Source: Thermoplasmata archaeon (GTDB lineage: Archaea > Thermoplasmatota > E2 > UBA9212). Taken from it: a stretch of 7,806 nt of DNA. The number at the start of each line of letters is the position of its first letter. Position 1 is the stretch's first letter. Where the stretch lies: NCBI GenBank assembly GCA_013329495.1, contig DUKC01000208.1, forward strand, positions 1-7,806, read 5' to 3'. Both the position numbers and the translations under genes were made by a program. Below the pieces are notes generated by a model that searched no databases, was not told where the DNA came from, and saw nothing but the letters and a program-made list of their open reading frames with translations. Below, piece by piece: positions 1 through 5,863 of the stretch.

Positions 1-8
1 TAGAGAAA

Positions 9-590
9 ATGAGATTGATATCGAGTTTGGTTGTTGTAGGAATAGTGTTACTTTTGGTAGGAGCAAATATTGCTACTACCCAACTTCAATCCTCAATGGA
101 AGACAAAGAAATAAGATGGAAGAAGTATAATGCTCGTTCATATGGATGGTCTATGAAATACCCAGCTGATTGGGAAGTGGAAAGGAACAGAAAAGAAAGA
201 GAGGTAGTGTTTAGTGATTATGACGGTTTTCTCTCTGTTTGGGCATCAAAGCCTTTCAAGGGCAAAGTTCTTCTCAGCGAAACAGCTGATGATCATGAAG
301 AGTTGCTCCGAAAAGATAAAAATATCTCAGAAATAAGAAGAGGGGAGAGTTCTGTCGGGGACTACGAAGCTGTTGGGTTCAGTTACAAGCTTACCTTTAC
401 CAAAGAATCTAAAAAAATTAAAATTCCTGACGTTGACGTAAAAGAATTGTTTATATTTAAGGCGAAGGAGTGGATAATAGCGAAAGACAACAGAGCCTTT
501 TGGATCAAATGTGCTGCTTATCCTAGCTCCTATAAGGAATACGACTCGCTTTATTTTACTCGAATGAGAGTTACATTCGAAATAATATAG
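9..590 (+). CDS. Membrane-anchored PsbP/Mog1-like exported protein, hypothetical
   Basis: 193-residue protein of unknown specific role. Residues 4-23 form one hydrophobic segment (LVVVGIVLLLVGANIATT) after a short Met-Arg start, so it is a signal anchor or signal peptide. There is no Cys in that region, so it is not a lipoprotein. The rest is soluble and charged and would lie outside the membrane. YGWSMKYPADWEVE at 45-58 and the ending with a Tyr/Phe-rich stretch and RMRVTFEII resemble the PsbP/Mog1-like fold seen in many small exported proteins of archaea and bacteria ('YGfsi.YPsdW' at the start, a 'f..m..sf' strand at the end). This is fold-level recognition only; a link to photosystem II is not implied. 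The ATG at position 9 is the only start with the hydrophobic segment intact. Just 8 bases precede it, so promoter and upstream neighbour cannot be judged. It points towards the endA end of the pur operon. Confidence 0.75.
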   Translation: MRLISSLVVVGIVLLLVGANIATTQLQSSMEDKEIRWKKYNARSYGWSMKYPADWEVERNRKEREVVFSDYDGFLSVWASKPFKGKVLLSETADDHEELLRKDKNISEIRRGESSVGDYEAVGFSYKLTFTKESKKIKIPDVDVKELFIFKAKEWIIAKDNRAFWIKCAAYPSSYKEYDSLYFTRMRVTFEII

Positions 591-621
591 GTTGGTTGGA
601 AAAGCTCGCTTCATTCATCCA

Positions 622-661
622 CATTTTTTCTAACTCAACCAATACAAAATATCTCTTTTTT
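622..661 (+). terminator. Candidate T-run terminator after the PsbP-like gene
   Basis: Two runs of six T (624-629 and 656-661) follow the stop codon of the plus-strand gene by about 35 and 65 bases. Archaeal RNA polymerase often stops at U-runs without a strong hairpin, so these are reasonable 3' ends. A weak pairing is possible between GGTTG just after the stop codon and CAACC near 636-640. The rest of the gene-free stretch 591-746 shows no ORF and no clear RNA. Confidence 0.35.
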
Positions 662-718
662 AAACTTTAAAGGTAAATCCAAGATTAAAAGCGCATCGGT
701 CTGGCTGACTCATACTGA

Positions 719-730
719 GAGCAATTGCTC
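719..730. repeat. 12-base perfect palindrome between convergent genes
   Basis: GAGCAATTGCTC reads the same on both strands. It lies 16 bases beyond the endA stop codon, in the gap between two genes that point at each other. It could form a small hairpin at the endA 3' end (no strong T-run follows it on the minus strand) or bind a dimeric protein. Its function is unknown and chance is possible. Confidence 0.3.
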
Positions 731-746
731 CCTCCCTACTCAAAAT

Positions 747-1784
747 TCATGGGGATATCCTTTGAATCTGCAGATACCTTAAACCCTTGTCAATCAAAGC
801 AAAAATCATTTGCTTGCGAACTGAATGTGCCAATCTCACGGCTCTTGAAATATCCTGCCAAGTGAACAAATCCTTCTCTTTAATTGCATGAATCAGGTAA
901 GGTGCATGCTCCGATTTCAAGTTGCTCTTGTAAACTCTGAAGTGCGAACCAAACTTAAAACCTGTTTTGACCACCAATTTCGCGGCCTTAAGATCTTTGT
1001 AAACCCTTAGCAAATCATCCAAGTTGGGCTGAACAGTTTTTGCATATCGCTTGCAAGTCGCTGAAGACAGAGCCTTGCCCTTTCTAAAAACCTCAATTAT
1101 TCCTTTCTCATTTAAATAGGCAGTCTCAACTAAGGATAACTGCAGACCATCCCCAAAAAACTTCCCAAACCACTCCTTCTCATACAGCGATGCCGCCAGT
1201 TCCTTATCCCAAATTATTGACCTCTCTTCCATCAGATTCGCTGTTCCTTTTAGATACTCATATGACTCCGTTTTTCCTTTTAGTTTAACTATCTCAGTTT
1301 CATAGTATGTAACATCACTTTCTTCGTCAATTATTCCAAAAACTAATCTTTTTCCTTCCCTAAATTCCTCGGTCTTCAGTCTCATCTCTTTTCCACAAAT
1401 AGTGCTCCTCTCAGAGAGCGCAAGAACCTTGTACTTCGGTTCTCCGGAAGGCCTTTCACCTCTCTCATAGACCAAGAGGTCATAAGAATTTTCTTCTTTT
1501 ATACAGTATCCTCTTTCTCTCAGGTCCCTGTAAACCAAGTATCGAATCTCAAATTGCGGACAGATCTGGGTTGCAGCCAAATAAATATCGCGCAAGTTCA
1601 TTTTTCCTGACTTGCTTTCCACTTCAATTCTTTCGCTTTCAATCAAAAAGGCAGCCTCTATCATCGATAACTTCAATGACTTATCCCTAAGCTGCTCTCC
1701 AAATCCCCTATCAAAAAGCTTTTTAGATTCTTTCGAATCTTTTATGATAACTCCCCCCTCGACAATTTTTCCAATCATTTTCAC
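747..1784 (-). CDS. endA: tRNA-splicing endonuclease, fused two-repeat (alpha2) type
   Basis: Cuts introns out of precursor tRNAs at bulge-helix-bulge sites, leaving 2',3'-cyclic phosphate and 5'-OH ends. The 345 residues hold two copies of the endonuclease unit. The C-terminal copy (about 215-345) carries the catalytic triad: Tyr285 in FGSHFRVY, His293 in SEHAPYL and Lys324 in AHSVRKQM. The N-terminal copy (about 1-165) keeps the fold marks VYRDLRERGY (84-93) and a DEESDVTYY strand (153-161) but lacks the triad, so it is structural. This is the Archaeoglobus-type layout, which works as a homodimer. At 345 residues it is longer than the roughly 305-residue Archaeoglobus enzyme; part of the excess is a longer segment with RGERPSGEPKYKV at 108-120. 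It is the last gene of the pur operon, one base after purQ. The start is GTG at 1784; an ATG two codons later (1778) is possible and would change little. Confidence 0.93.
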   Translation of the reverse strand: MKMIGKIVEGGVIIKDSKESKKLFDRGFGEQLRDKSLKLSMIEAAFLIESERIEVESKSGKMNLRDIYLAATQICPQFEIRYLVYRDLRERGYCIKEENSYDLLVYERGERPSGEPKYKVLALSERSTICGKEMRLKTEEFREGKRLVFGIIDEESDVTYYETEIVKLKGKTESYEYLKGTANLMEERSIIWDKELAASLYEKEWFGKFFGDGLQLSLVETAYLNEKGIIEVFRKGKALSSATCKRYAKTVQPNLDDLLRVYKDLKAAKLVVKTGFKFGSHFRVYKSNLKSEHAPYLIHAIKEKDLFTWQDISRAVRLAHSVRKQMIFALIDKGLRYLQIQRISP

Positions 1785-1785
1785 T

Positions 1786-2583
1786 CTAAAACTTCTTAGA
1801 AATGCATTCTATTACCGACTCAAAGATCGCTCTTCCATCTCCCACGTTGTATCCTCCAGGCGCAGAAAGTCCTTTCCTGACCCAATCCACATGTTGCCAT
1901 CTAAAGAAAGACCTCTCAGGATGGGGCATGAGACCCAACACGTTCCCTTCCATGTTGCACAACCCAGCTAGATTGTCAAGAGAACCGTTGGGATTCCAGG
2001 GATATCCTGCCAGCTTGCCATCCGGGTCTACCCATCTAAACACAATCTGGTCATCAGCTTTCAGCTGAGACAACATCTTTTTTGGCTCTTCGAGAATTAT
2101 TTTGCCTTCTGCGTGTGCGCATGGCATCATCCTTATCTCTTTTCTTTTTAACTTGTTGGTGAACACGCACTTCCCTCTGTTTTCGTTTCTGACCAAGGTG
2201 GGCCTGCACTCATACACCCCCGAATCATTTGGTGCAAGGCAGGCTCTTCCTCTGCCTTTTCCAGGCAGAAAACCCATTTCTACCAGAATTTGAAATCCAT
2301 TGCATATTCCTAGAACCGGATATCCTTCCTTAATGAATTCTTTCAATTCTTTGAATATTTTTGTTTTTATCAGAGAAGCGAAGATAGCGCCCGCTCTGAC
2401 GTAATCCCCAGCCGAAAATCCGCCCGGGATTACTACACAATGAAAACCCGTGAGCTCTTTTAACTGTTTAATATGCACAAACTTGGAGTCGACGCCCAGA
2501 ACGGTGAAGGCATCCTGCAACTCCTGTTCACAGTTTGTGCCTTCCATCCTAACTATTGCCACCCTCATGTCACTCTTTTTCAT
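1786..2583 (-). CDS. purQ: FGAM synthase, glutaminase subunit PurQ
   Basis: Class I glutamine amidotransferase that releases ammonia from glutamine for PurL in the conversion of FGAR to FGAM (purine synthesis, cytoplasm). The 265 residues start with a typical beta strand and Glu/Asn motif (VAIVRMEGTNCEQE). The oxyanion region IPGGFSAGDYVRAGA (52-66) is followed by the nucleophile elbow VLGICNGFQIL with Cys94, and MPHPER near the C terminus gives His221 and Glu223 of the catalytic triad. All key residues are present and the length fits the stand-alone small PurQ of archaea and Gram-positive bacteria, as opposed to the fused large PurL of E. coli. The ATG at 2583 is preferred over Met6 because GGAG lies six bases upstream of it. 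It follows purL by three bases and precedes endA by one. Confidence 0.96.
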   Translation of the reverse strand: MKKSDMRVAIVRMEGTNCEQELQDAFTVLGVDSKFVHIKQLKELTGFHCVVIPGGFSAGDYVRAGAIFASLIKTKIFKELKEFIKEGYPVLGICNGFQILVEMGFLPGKGRGRACLAPNDSGVYECRPTLVRNENRGKCVFTNKLKRKEIRMMPCAHAEGKIILEEPKKMLSQLKADDQIVFRWVDPDGKLAGYPWNPNGSLDNLAGLCNMEGNVLGLMPHPERSFFRWQHVDWVRKGLSAPGGYNVGDGRAIFESVIECISKKF

Positions 2584-2586
2584 CTA

Positions 2587-4923
2587 TTACTCCATCCACT
2601 TTTTTAATCCGTTATTCCATTCTTTCCTTATCAAATCAATGGGCAAATTTATGATCTCTTTTCGATCAGCTATTCTAATCCTTTTTCCGGACACCCTGCC
2701 AAGCCTCGTTGTTTTTATTCCCTTCCCTTCAAATATTTCTTCAAATTCTTTCGCTTTTTCTGGCTTTACTTCTACCACCCATCGAGTGTTCGATTCGCTG
2801 AATAGCTTGATATCGCACCTGAGATTTTTCATTTTTTCCAAGTTAAGCACACAGCCCAAATCACCCCCAATGGCCATCTCCGAGACTGCTGCTGCTATCC
2901 CGCCTTCGGATGCATCATGTATCGCGCTAATCAATTTTCTGTGATTTGCTTCAAGCACGGCGTCTACTGATTCCTTCAACCTTTCAGGGTCGCTGTTTGG
3001 AACTTTTCCCTCTCTAACATTAAGAAGTTTGTAATACAGGGATCCTCCCATCTCTTTTTTGGTCTCGCCTACCAAATAAATTAAGTCTTCTCTTTCCTTA
3101 AAATCAGTAGTTGTGCAAAACGTTATATCTTCAACCCTTCCAATTCCCAGTATTAGTGGAGTCGGAGCTATAGATCCATGCAGCCCTTCGTTGTATAGAC
3201 TAACGTTCCCTGAAATAAACGGCAACTCTAGAACGGATGCCACTTTTTTTAATGCTTTGCACACCTGTACGAGGTCCCCCATTGTTTTGAGTTTCGTCGG
3301 GTCCCCTAGATTCAAGCAGTCCGCCAGACAACAAGGTTCTGCCCCAACTGCCACAAGATTTCTGCAAACTTCGTCTACAGCGCTTAGGGTTCCCCTCCAC
3401 GGGTCAAGTTTCGTAAAAGAGGGGTTAACGTCGCTTGTTAACGCTATGCCATTGTTTGAATTTATCAAGGGCTTAACAACAGCCGCATCCCCATGGGTCG
3501 GAAAGCCGAGCTTTCCTTGGAGGGGCTTTATGACTGTTTTGCCCCTGACCTCATGGTCGTACTGACGAATAACCTTCTCCCTTGATGCGACAGGCAAAGA
3601 ACCCACTACACTCAGAAGAACTTCATTCAGATCAGGCAAGTCAAAGCTGCTGTTGTCCTCTCGAATTACATTTGCAGTTTCATACGGTCTCTTTAGGGTT
3701 GGTTCACCCAGCAAAAAGCTCAGGTCGAGTTCGAGAACCTTCTCATTTTTGTAAAGCACTCTTATTACGGGATCCTTTATCACTTTGCCAATTGGTGTTG
3801 CCGAAATGTCCCAGCTCTCAAAGATTTTCAACACCTCTTCCACATTTTCATTTTTTATCAGCAACATCATTCTCTCTTGAGACTCAGAGACCCATATCTC
3901 CCAGGGCTTCAGCCCCGCGACCTTCAAAGGCACGTTGTCCATGTCGATTTCTGCTCCATACCCACGTTCCCAGGCAAGCTCGCTGGAAGCGCAAGACAGC
4001 CCTCCTCCACCTAAATCTTTTGAGCCTTCAACCAATCCTTTCGTGACGCACTCTCTAAATGCATGGATGAGAGGTTCTTTGGTTATAGGATCACCAATTT
4101 GCACACAGGATTGGGCCACTTGCTCTGACCCTGCATCCAAGTCAGCCGAAGCAAATGTTACCCCATGGATGCCATCTCTTCCAGTTTTACCACCAGCCAA
4201 AATATAAATCTCTCCCGGTTTGGCCGCATAGGAATGTATCAACTCCTCTTTTTTAACTACTCCAACACAACCAACATTTACAATGGGATTGCCTAGATAA
4301 CAGTCATCAAAACAAATCTGTCCAGCCACTGTAGGAATGCCCACTCGATTGCCGTAATCTCTGATTCCTTCGTACACTCTTCTGAAAAGATATCTCGGGT
4401 GCTTCACTCCCTTCGGAAGTTTTTCAAAATCCCAGTCAAGTCCCCCAAAGAACAGAGGGTCAATCAACGCAACTGGTTGCGCGCCCATGCACAAAACATC
4501 TCTCAATATTCCTCCAATTCCCGTTGCCGCCCCTCCATAAGGTGCTATGGCTGAAGGATGATTGTGAGACTCAAGAGCGGCCACCAAATAATACTCTTTG
4601 TTAAACTCCATCACACCCGCATCTTCTCTCGCAACTATTTTGTCTAGCTGAATTGGATACACATACTTCTTCAACCATATTTTGGAGGATTTGTAGCAGC
4701 AATGTTCTGACCATGCCTGGCCAATCGCTTCCATCTCGACATCTGTTGGCAGTCTGCGCATCTTCATAAAGTATCGCTGCACTTTCTTCATTTCTTCGAC
4801 TGATAATCCTATGGCTAGCTCTCTGCTTATTCTTGCGAGATCCTGCTCTGTCGCAGTTGGCAATTCCAACTCCATCAAATCCGGTGATCTTTTTATAAAC
4901 AACTCCTTTGTCACTTCACTCAC
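2587..4923 (-). CDS. purL: FGAM synthase, synthetase subunit PurL (small form)
   Basis: Uses ATP and ammonia supplied by PurQ to turn formylglycinamide ribonucleotide (FGAR) into FGAM, step 4 of purine synthesis. The 778 residues are about the expected length for the small PurL of archaea and Bacillus (two AIRS-like halves). Visible motifs are WSEHCCYKSSK (71-81, with the conserved His74), ESHNHPSAIAPYGGAATGIGG (119-139; substrate and nucleotide site), DLGGGGLS (303-310), the second-half strand GDAAVVKPL (478-486) and SGNVSLYNE (571-579), with HDASEGGIAAAVSEMAIGG (669-687) in the last domain. The two halves repeat the AIR-synthetase fold. The start is GTG at 4923; GATGAT five bases upstream is a fair match to an archaeal ribosome binding site. 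It is the second gene of the operon, 14 bases after purS. No defect or frameshift is seen. Confidence 0.97.
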   Translation of the reverse strand: MSEVTKELFIKRSPDLMELELPTATEQDLARISRELAIGLSVEEMKKVQRYFMKMRRLPTDVEMEAIGQAWSEHCCYKSSKIWLKKYVYPIQLDKIVAREDAGVMEFNKEYYLVAALESHNHPSAIAPYGGAATGIGGILRDVLCMGAQPVALIDPLFFGGLDWDFEKLPKGVKHPRYLFRRVYEGIRDYGNRVGIPTVAGQICFDDCYLGNPIVNVGCVGVVKKEELIHSYAAKPGEIYILAGGKTGRDGIHGVTFASADLDAGSEQVAQSCVQIGDPITKEPLIHAFRECVTKGLVEGSKDLGGGGLSCASSELAWERGYGAEIDMDNVPLKVAGLKPWEIWVSESQERMMLLIKNENVEEVLKIFESWDISATPIGKVIKDPVIRVLYKNEKVLELDLSFLLGEPTLKRPYETANVIREDNSSFDLPDLNEVLLSVVGSLPVASREKVIRQYDHEVRGKTVIKPLQGKLGFPTHGDAAVVKPLINSNNGIALTSDVNPSFTKLDPWRGTLSAVDEVCRNLVAVGAEPCCLADCLNLGDPTKLKTMGDLVQVCKALKKVASVLELPFISGNVSLYNEGLHGSIAPTPLILGIGRVEDITFCTTTDFKEREDLIYLVGETKKEMGGSLYYKLLNVREGKVPNSDPERLKESVDAVLEANHRKLISAIHDASEGGIAAAVSEMAIGGDLGCVLNLEKMKNLRCDIKLFSESNTRWVVEVKPEKAKEFEEIFEGKGIKTTRLGRVSGKRIRIADRKEIINLPIDLIRKEWNNGLKKWME
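2590..2593 (-). promoter_or_regulatory. Shine-Dalgarno site of purQ
   Basis: GGAG on the minus strand overlaps the last sense codons of purL, six bases before the purQ ATG at 2583. It decides the start in favour of that ATG over the internal Met6 codon and suggests that purQ is translated from the polycistronic message by ribosomes finishing purL. Confidence 0.6.
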
Positions 4924-4937
4924 TTCGAATCATCTCT

Positions 4938-5186
4938 CTATTGTTTGCTTACTTTTATCTCATATTCATGAATTACAGGATTTGCAAGCAATCTCTGGCA
5001 AATTTTTTCCAGTCTCTCTCTTACTTCCTTCATGCTTCTTCCCTCAAGCAAAATTTCAAATTTCCGCGAAGTGCAAACCGCACGAACCTCCGAAAAGCCC
5101 AGCAGATTCAGAGTTTTGAGTGTGTTTTTTCCTTCGGGGTCATCGACACCTTCTTTAAGTCTGACTTCGATCTCACCTTTGAACAT
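4938..5186 (-). CDS. purS: FGAM synthase, small subunit PurS
   Basis: 82-residue protein that bridges PurL and PurQ and is needed for ammonia transfer in the PurSLQ complex. The sequence is typical of PurS: an opening strand GEIEVRLKEGVDDPEGKNTL (4-23), then LGFSEVRAVCTSRKFEILLEG, an amphipathic helix rich in Arg/Glu, and the ending LLANPVIHEYEIKV, which matches the family pattern 'LanPvie.y.i.v'. It is the first gene of the minus-strand operon. The ATG at 5186 sits about 27 bases from the centre of an AT-rich TATA-like element (5206-5220), so the message is probably leaderless or nearly so. PurS in front of PurL supports the whole set being a working three-part enzyme. Confidence 0.95.
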   Translation of the reverse strand: MFKGEIEVRLKEGVDDPEGKNTLKTLNLLGFSEVRAVCTSRKFEILLEGRSMKEVRERLEKICQRLLANPVIHEYEIKVSKQ

Positions 5187-5205
5187 AATATTTGCATAAT
5201 GTACT

Positions 5206-5220
5206 GATTAATTAAAATAT
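5206..5220 (-). promoter_or_regulatory. Probable promoter of the purSLQ-endA operon
   Basis: On the minus strand this reads as an AT-only stretch (ATATTTTAATTAAT) preceded by the purine-rich AAGAAAAAG (5222-5230), which would serve as a BRE. Its centre is about 27 bases upstream of the purS ATG, the normal distance from an archaeal TATA box to the transcription start, so transcription would begin at or next to the start codon. Only the position and composition support it. Confidence 0.55.
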
Positions 5221-5270
5221 CTTTTTCTTGGAACTTTGGAACTGCGAAAATTGTCCCCGCCTGGCCTCGC

Positions 5271-5294
5271 AAAAAAGCAACCCTTAAAAAGTTG
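5271..5294 (-). terminator. Hairpin plus T6, candidate minus-strand terminator
   Basis: Read on the minus strand, CAAC pairs with GTTG around a nine-base loop, followed by C and then six T. It lies upstream of the pur promoter, so it cannot be the end of the pur operon. It would fit the end of a short separate minus-strand transcript, or protect the pur promoter from read-through. The stem has only four base pairs, so this is weak. Confidence 0.3.
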
Positions 5295-5367
5295 ATAAGC
5301 GCACGCGAGTTACCCCTGATTTAGCCATGGGATAGATTGTGACAGATTTGCACCCCCCAAACTCAAG

Positions 5368-5377
5368 CTTTATAAAA
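5368..5377. promoter_or_regulatory. TATA-like box, distal upstream of secE, usable on either strand
   Basis: CTTTATAAAA resembles the archaeal TATA consensus and is nearly symmetric, so it could serve either strand. On the plus strand the start point would fall near 5400. On the minus strand it would fall near 5346, ahead of the hairpin/T6 at 5271-5294. No gene follows directly in either direction, so the product, if any, would be a leader or small RNA. Confidence 0.35.
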
Positions 5378-5380
5378 TTG

Positions 5381-5397
5381 TGCAGATACACCCTGCA
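5381..5397. repeat. Inverted repeat just downstream of a TATA-like box
   Basis: TGCAG and CTGCA flank the seven-base spacer ATACACC. The repeat starts four bases after the TATA-like box at 5368-5377 and would overlap the predicted start of a plus-strand transcript, a usual place for an archaeal repressor operator. It could also be a small RNA hairpin. A five-base arm can arise by chance. Confidence 0.25.
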
Positions 5398-5413
5398 AAG
5401 TCCTCTTAAACCC

Positions 5414-5423
5414 CTTTATAAGA
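5414..5423 (+). promoter_or_regulatory. Strong TATA-like box upstream of secE
   Basis: CTTTATAAGA is a close match to the archaeal TATA box, preceded by AAACC as a possible BRE. Transcription would start near 5445, about 95 bases before the separate secE TATA box at 5541-5550. It therefore either gives secE a second, longer leader of about 135 bases or drives a small RNA. Confidence 0.45.
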
Positions 5424-5426
5424 CTA

Positions 5427-5438
5427 TACGTAGACGTA
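5427..5438. repeat. Inverted repeat after the second TATA-like box
   Basis: TACGT and ACGTA are separated by AG, and the element begins four bases after the box at 5414-5423. Placement between TATA box and predicted start would suit an operator. It is short and has no second copy at the other promoters seen here. Confidence 0.2.
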
Positions 5439-5540
5439 GGGAAAAGTTCGAACTGTGCTTGATCCCCACAATTTAGGGGGTTGCTGGAAGCTTGGGTTTT
5501 AGAGCGCGAGAGGAAGCCACTACCCCTAGTCACTACCAAT

Positions 5541-5550
5541 ATTTATATAT
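5541..5550 (+). promoter_or_regulatory. Proximal TATA box of secE
   Basis: ATTTATATAT lies with its centre about 36 bases before the ATG at 5582, which predicts a start near 5573 and a leader of about ten bases. The spacing also argues against translation from the upstream in-frame ATG codons at 5492 and 5558, since both would lie before the start of this transcript. Confidence 0.55.
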
Positions 5551-5581
5551 AATCTACATGGCATTACTTTCACTAGTTCAA

Positions 5582-5815
5582 ATGACCAAAACTGAAGGTT
5601 TCATCGATAAAGCATGGAAAATCCAGAATACCATAGAGAACAAAGGGAAGCATTTTGGAAAAGGCAAATACGGAAGAATATTCAAGATCGCAAAAAAGCC
5701 TAGTGAAGAAGAGTACACAAAAACTATTGAAATATCCATACTCGGTCTCCTAGTGCTGGGTCTGGTCGGATTTGGAATTTATTTATTATTTTATTGGATA
5801 TGGACTTTCTATTAA
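5582..5815 (+). CDS. secE: Preprotein translocase subunit SecE (Sec61 gamma)
   Basis: Small essential subunit of the SecYEG protein channel; it clamps SecY in the membrane. From Met at 5582 the protein has 77 residues. RIFKIAKKPSEEEYTKTIEIS (32-52) matches the SecE family pattern of an amphipathic helix with a 'KPs.eEy' hinge, followed by one membrane helix at about 49-76 (LGLLVLGLVGFGIYLLFYWIW). The first about 30 residues include a Gly/Lys/His-rich piece (NKGKHFGKGKYGR), a little longer than the roughly 60-residue forms common in archaea. The frame is open from 5492, but the proximal TATA box and the usual family length favour 5582. SecE commonly sits beside nusG/spt5 and L11 in archaea; here it is next to eIF1A and no nusG is visible. 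Confidence 0.85.
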   Translation: MTKTEGFIDKAWKIQNTIENKGKHFGKGKYGRIFKIAKKPSEEEYTKTIEISILGLLVLGLVGFGIYLLFYWIWTFY

Positions 5816-5834
5816 CGTTAAGATTGAGGCTAAT

Positions 5835-5843
5835 AAATATATA
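5835..5843 (+). promoter_or_regulatory. TATA box of the eIF1A operon
   Basis: AAATATATA has its centre about 26 bases before the ATG at 5864, so transcription would start at or next to the first base of the start codon, giving a leaderless message. No purine-rich ribosome binding site lies before this ATG, which agrees. It separates eIF1A-rio1-KH from secE as its own transcription unit, although read-through from secE is possible. Confidence 0.55.
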
Positions 5844-5863
5844 ACAAACAGGTACACGGTAGA

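Larger units (their letters stand above)
5187..5581. other. Divergent intergenic region, about 395 bases, with no protein gene
   Basis: It separates the minus-strand pur operon from the plus-strand secE-eIF1A side. No ORF of convincing length or composition is present on either strand. It contains the pur promoter, several TATA-like boxes, short inverted repeats and G- or C-rich runs (CCCC near 5255, CCCCCC at 5353-5358, CCCC at 5464-5467, GGGGG at 5476-5480, CCCC at 5523-5526) that stand out from the AT-rich flanks. Such runs, with TATA boxes ahead of them, suggest one or more untranslated RNAs. I tested it by eye for tRNA (T-loop and stems), 5S, SRP, RNase P core motifs and C/D boxes and found no good match. 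Confidence 0.6.

Noticed and set aside
688..730. tRNA-like string (AGCGCATCGGTCTGGC, then CTCATAC) after the PsbP-like gene
   Set aside because: There is no acceptor stem, no T-loop and no proper seven-base anticodon loop. It is at best a decayed fragment, and chance is as likely.
3113..4207. Plus-strand open frames of 90-154 codons opposite purL
   Set aside because: They lie antisense within a fully conserved purL, have Ser/Pro/His-rich translations and show no recognisable domain.
5284..5328. 14-codon minus-strand ORF in the pur-secE spacer
   Set aside because: Too short to support as a gene and without a ribosome binding site. It is kept only as part of the possible small transcript.
5291..5345. 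C/D-box-like elements (TGATAAG, CTGA) on the plus strand
   Set aside because: The C box is not RUGAUGA, and no second C'/D pair with the right spacing follows.
5442..5458. TTCGAAC at 5447-5453 resembling a tRNA T-loop
   Set aside because: The flanking five bases do not pair on either strand and no acceptor, D or anticodon stem can be placed around it. The word is part of the palindrome GTTCGAAC.
5498..5504. CTCTAAA on the minus strand, like the anticodon loop of tRNA-Pyl (CUA)
   Set aside because: The bases on each side do not form an anticodon stem, and T-arm and acceptor stem are missing.
5492..5581. N-terminal extension of SecE by 30 codons (open frame from 5492)
   Set aside because: The proximal TATA box at 5541-5550 lies inside it, the extra residues are unlike SecE, and the length from 5582 fits the family.
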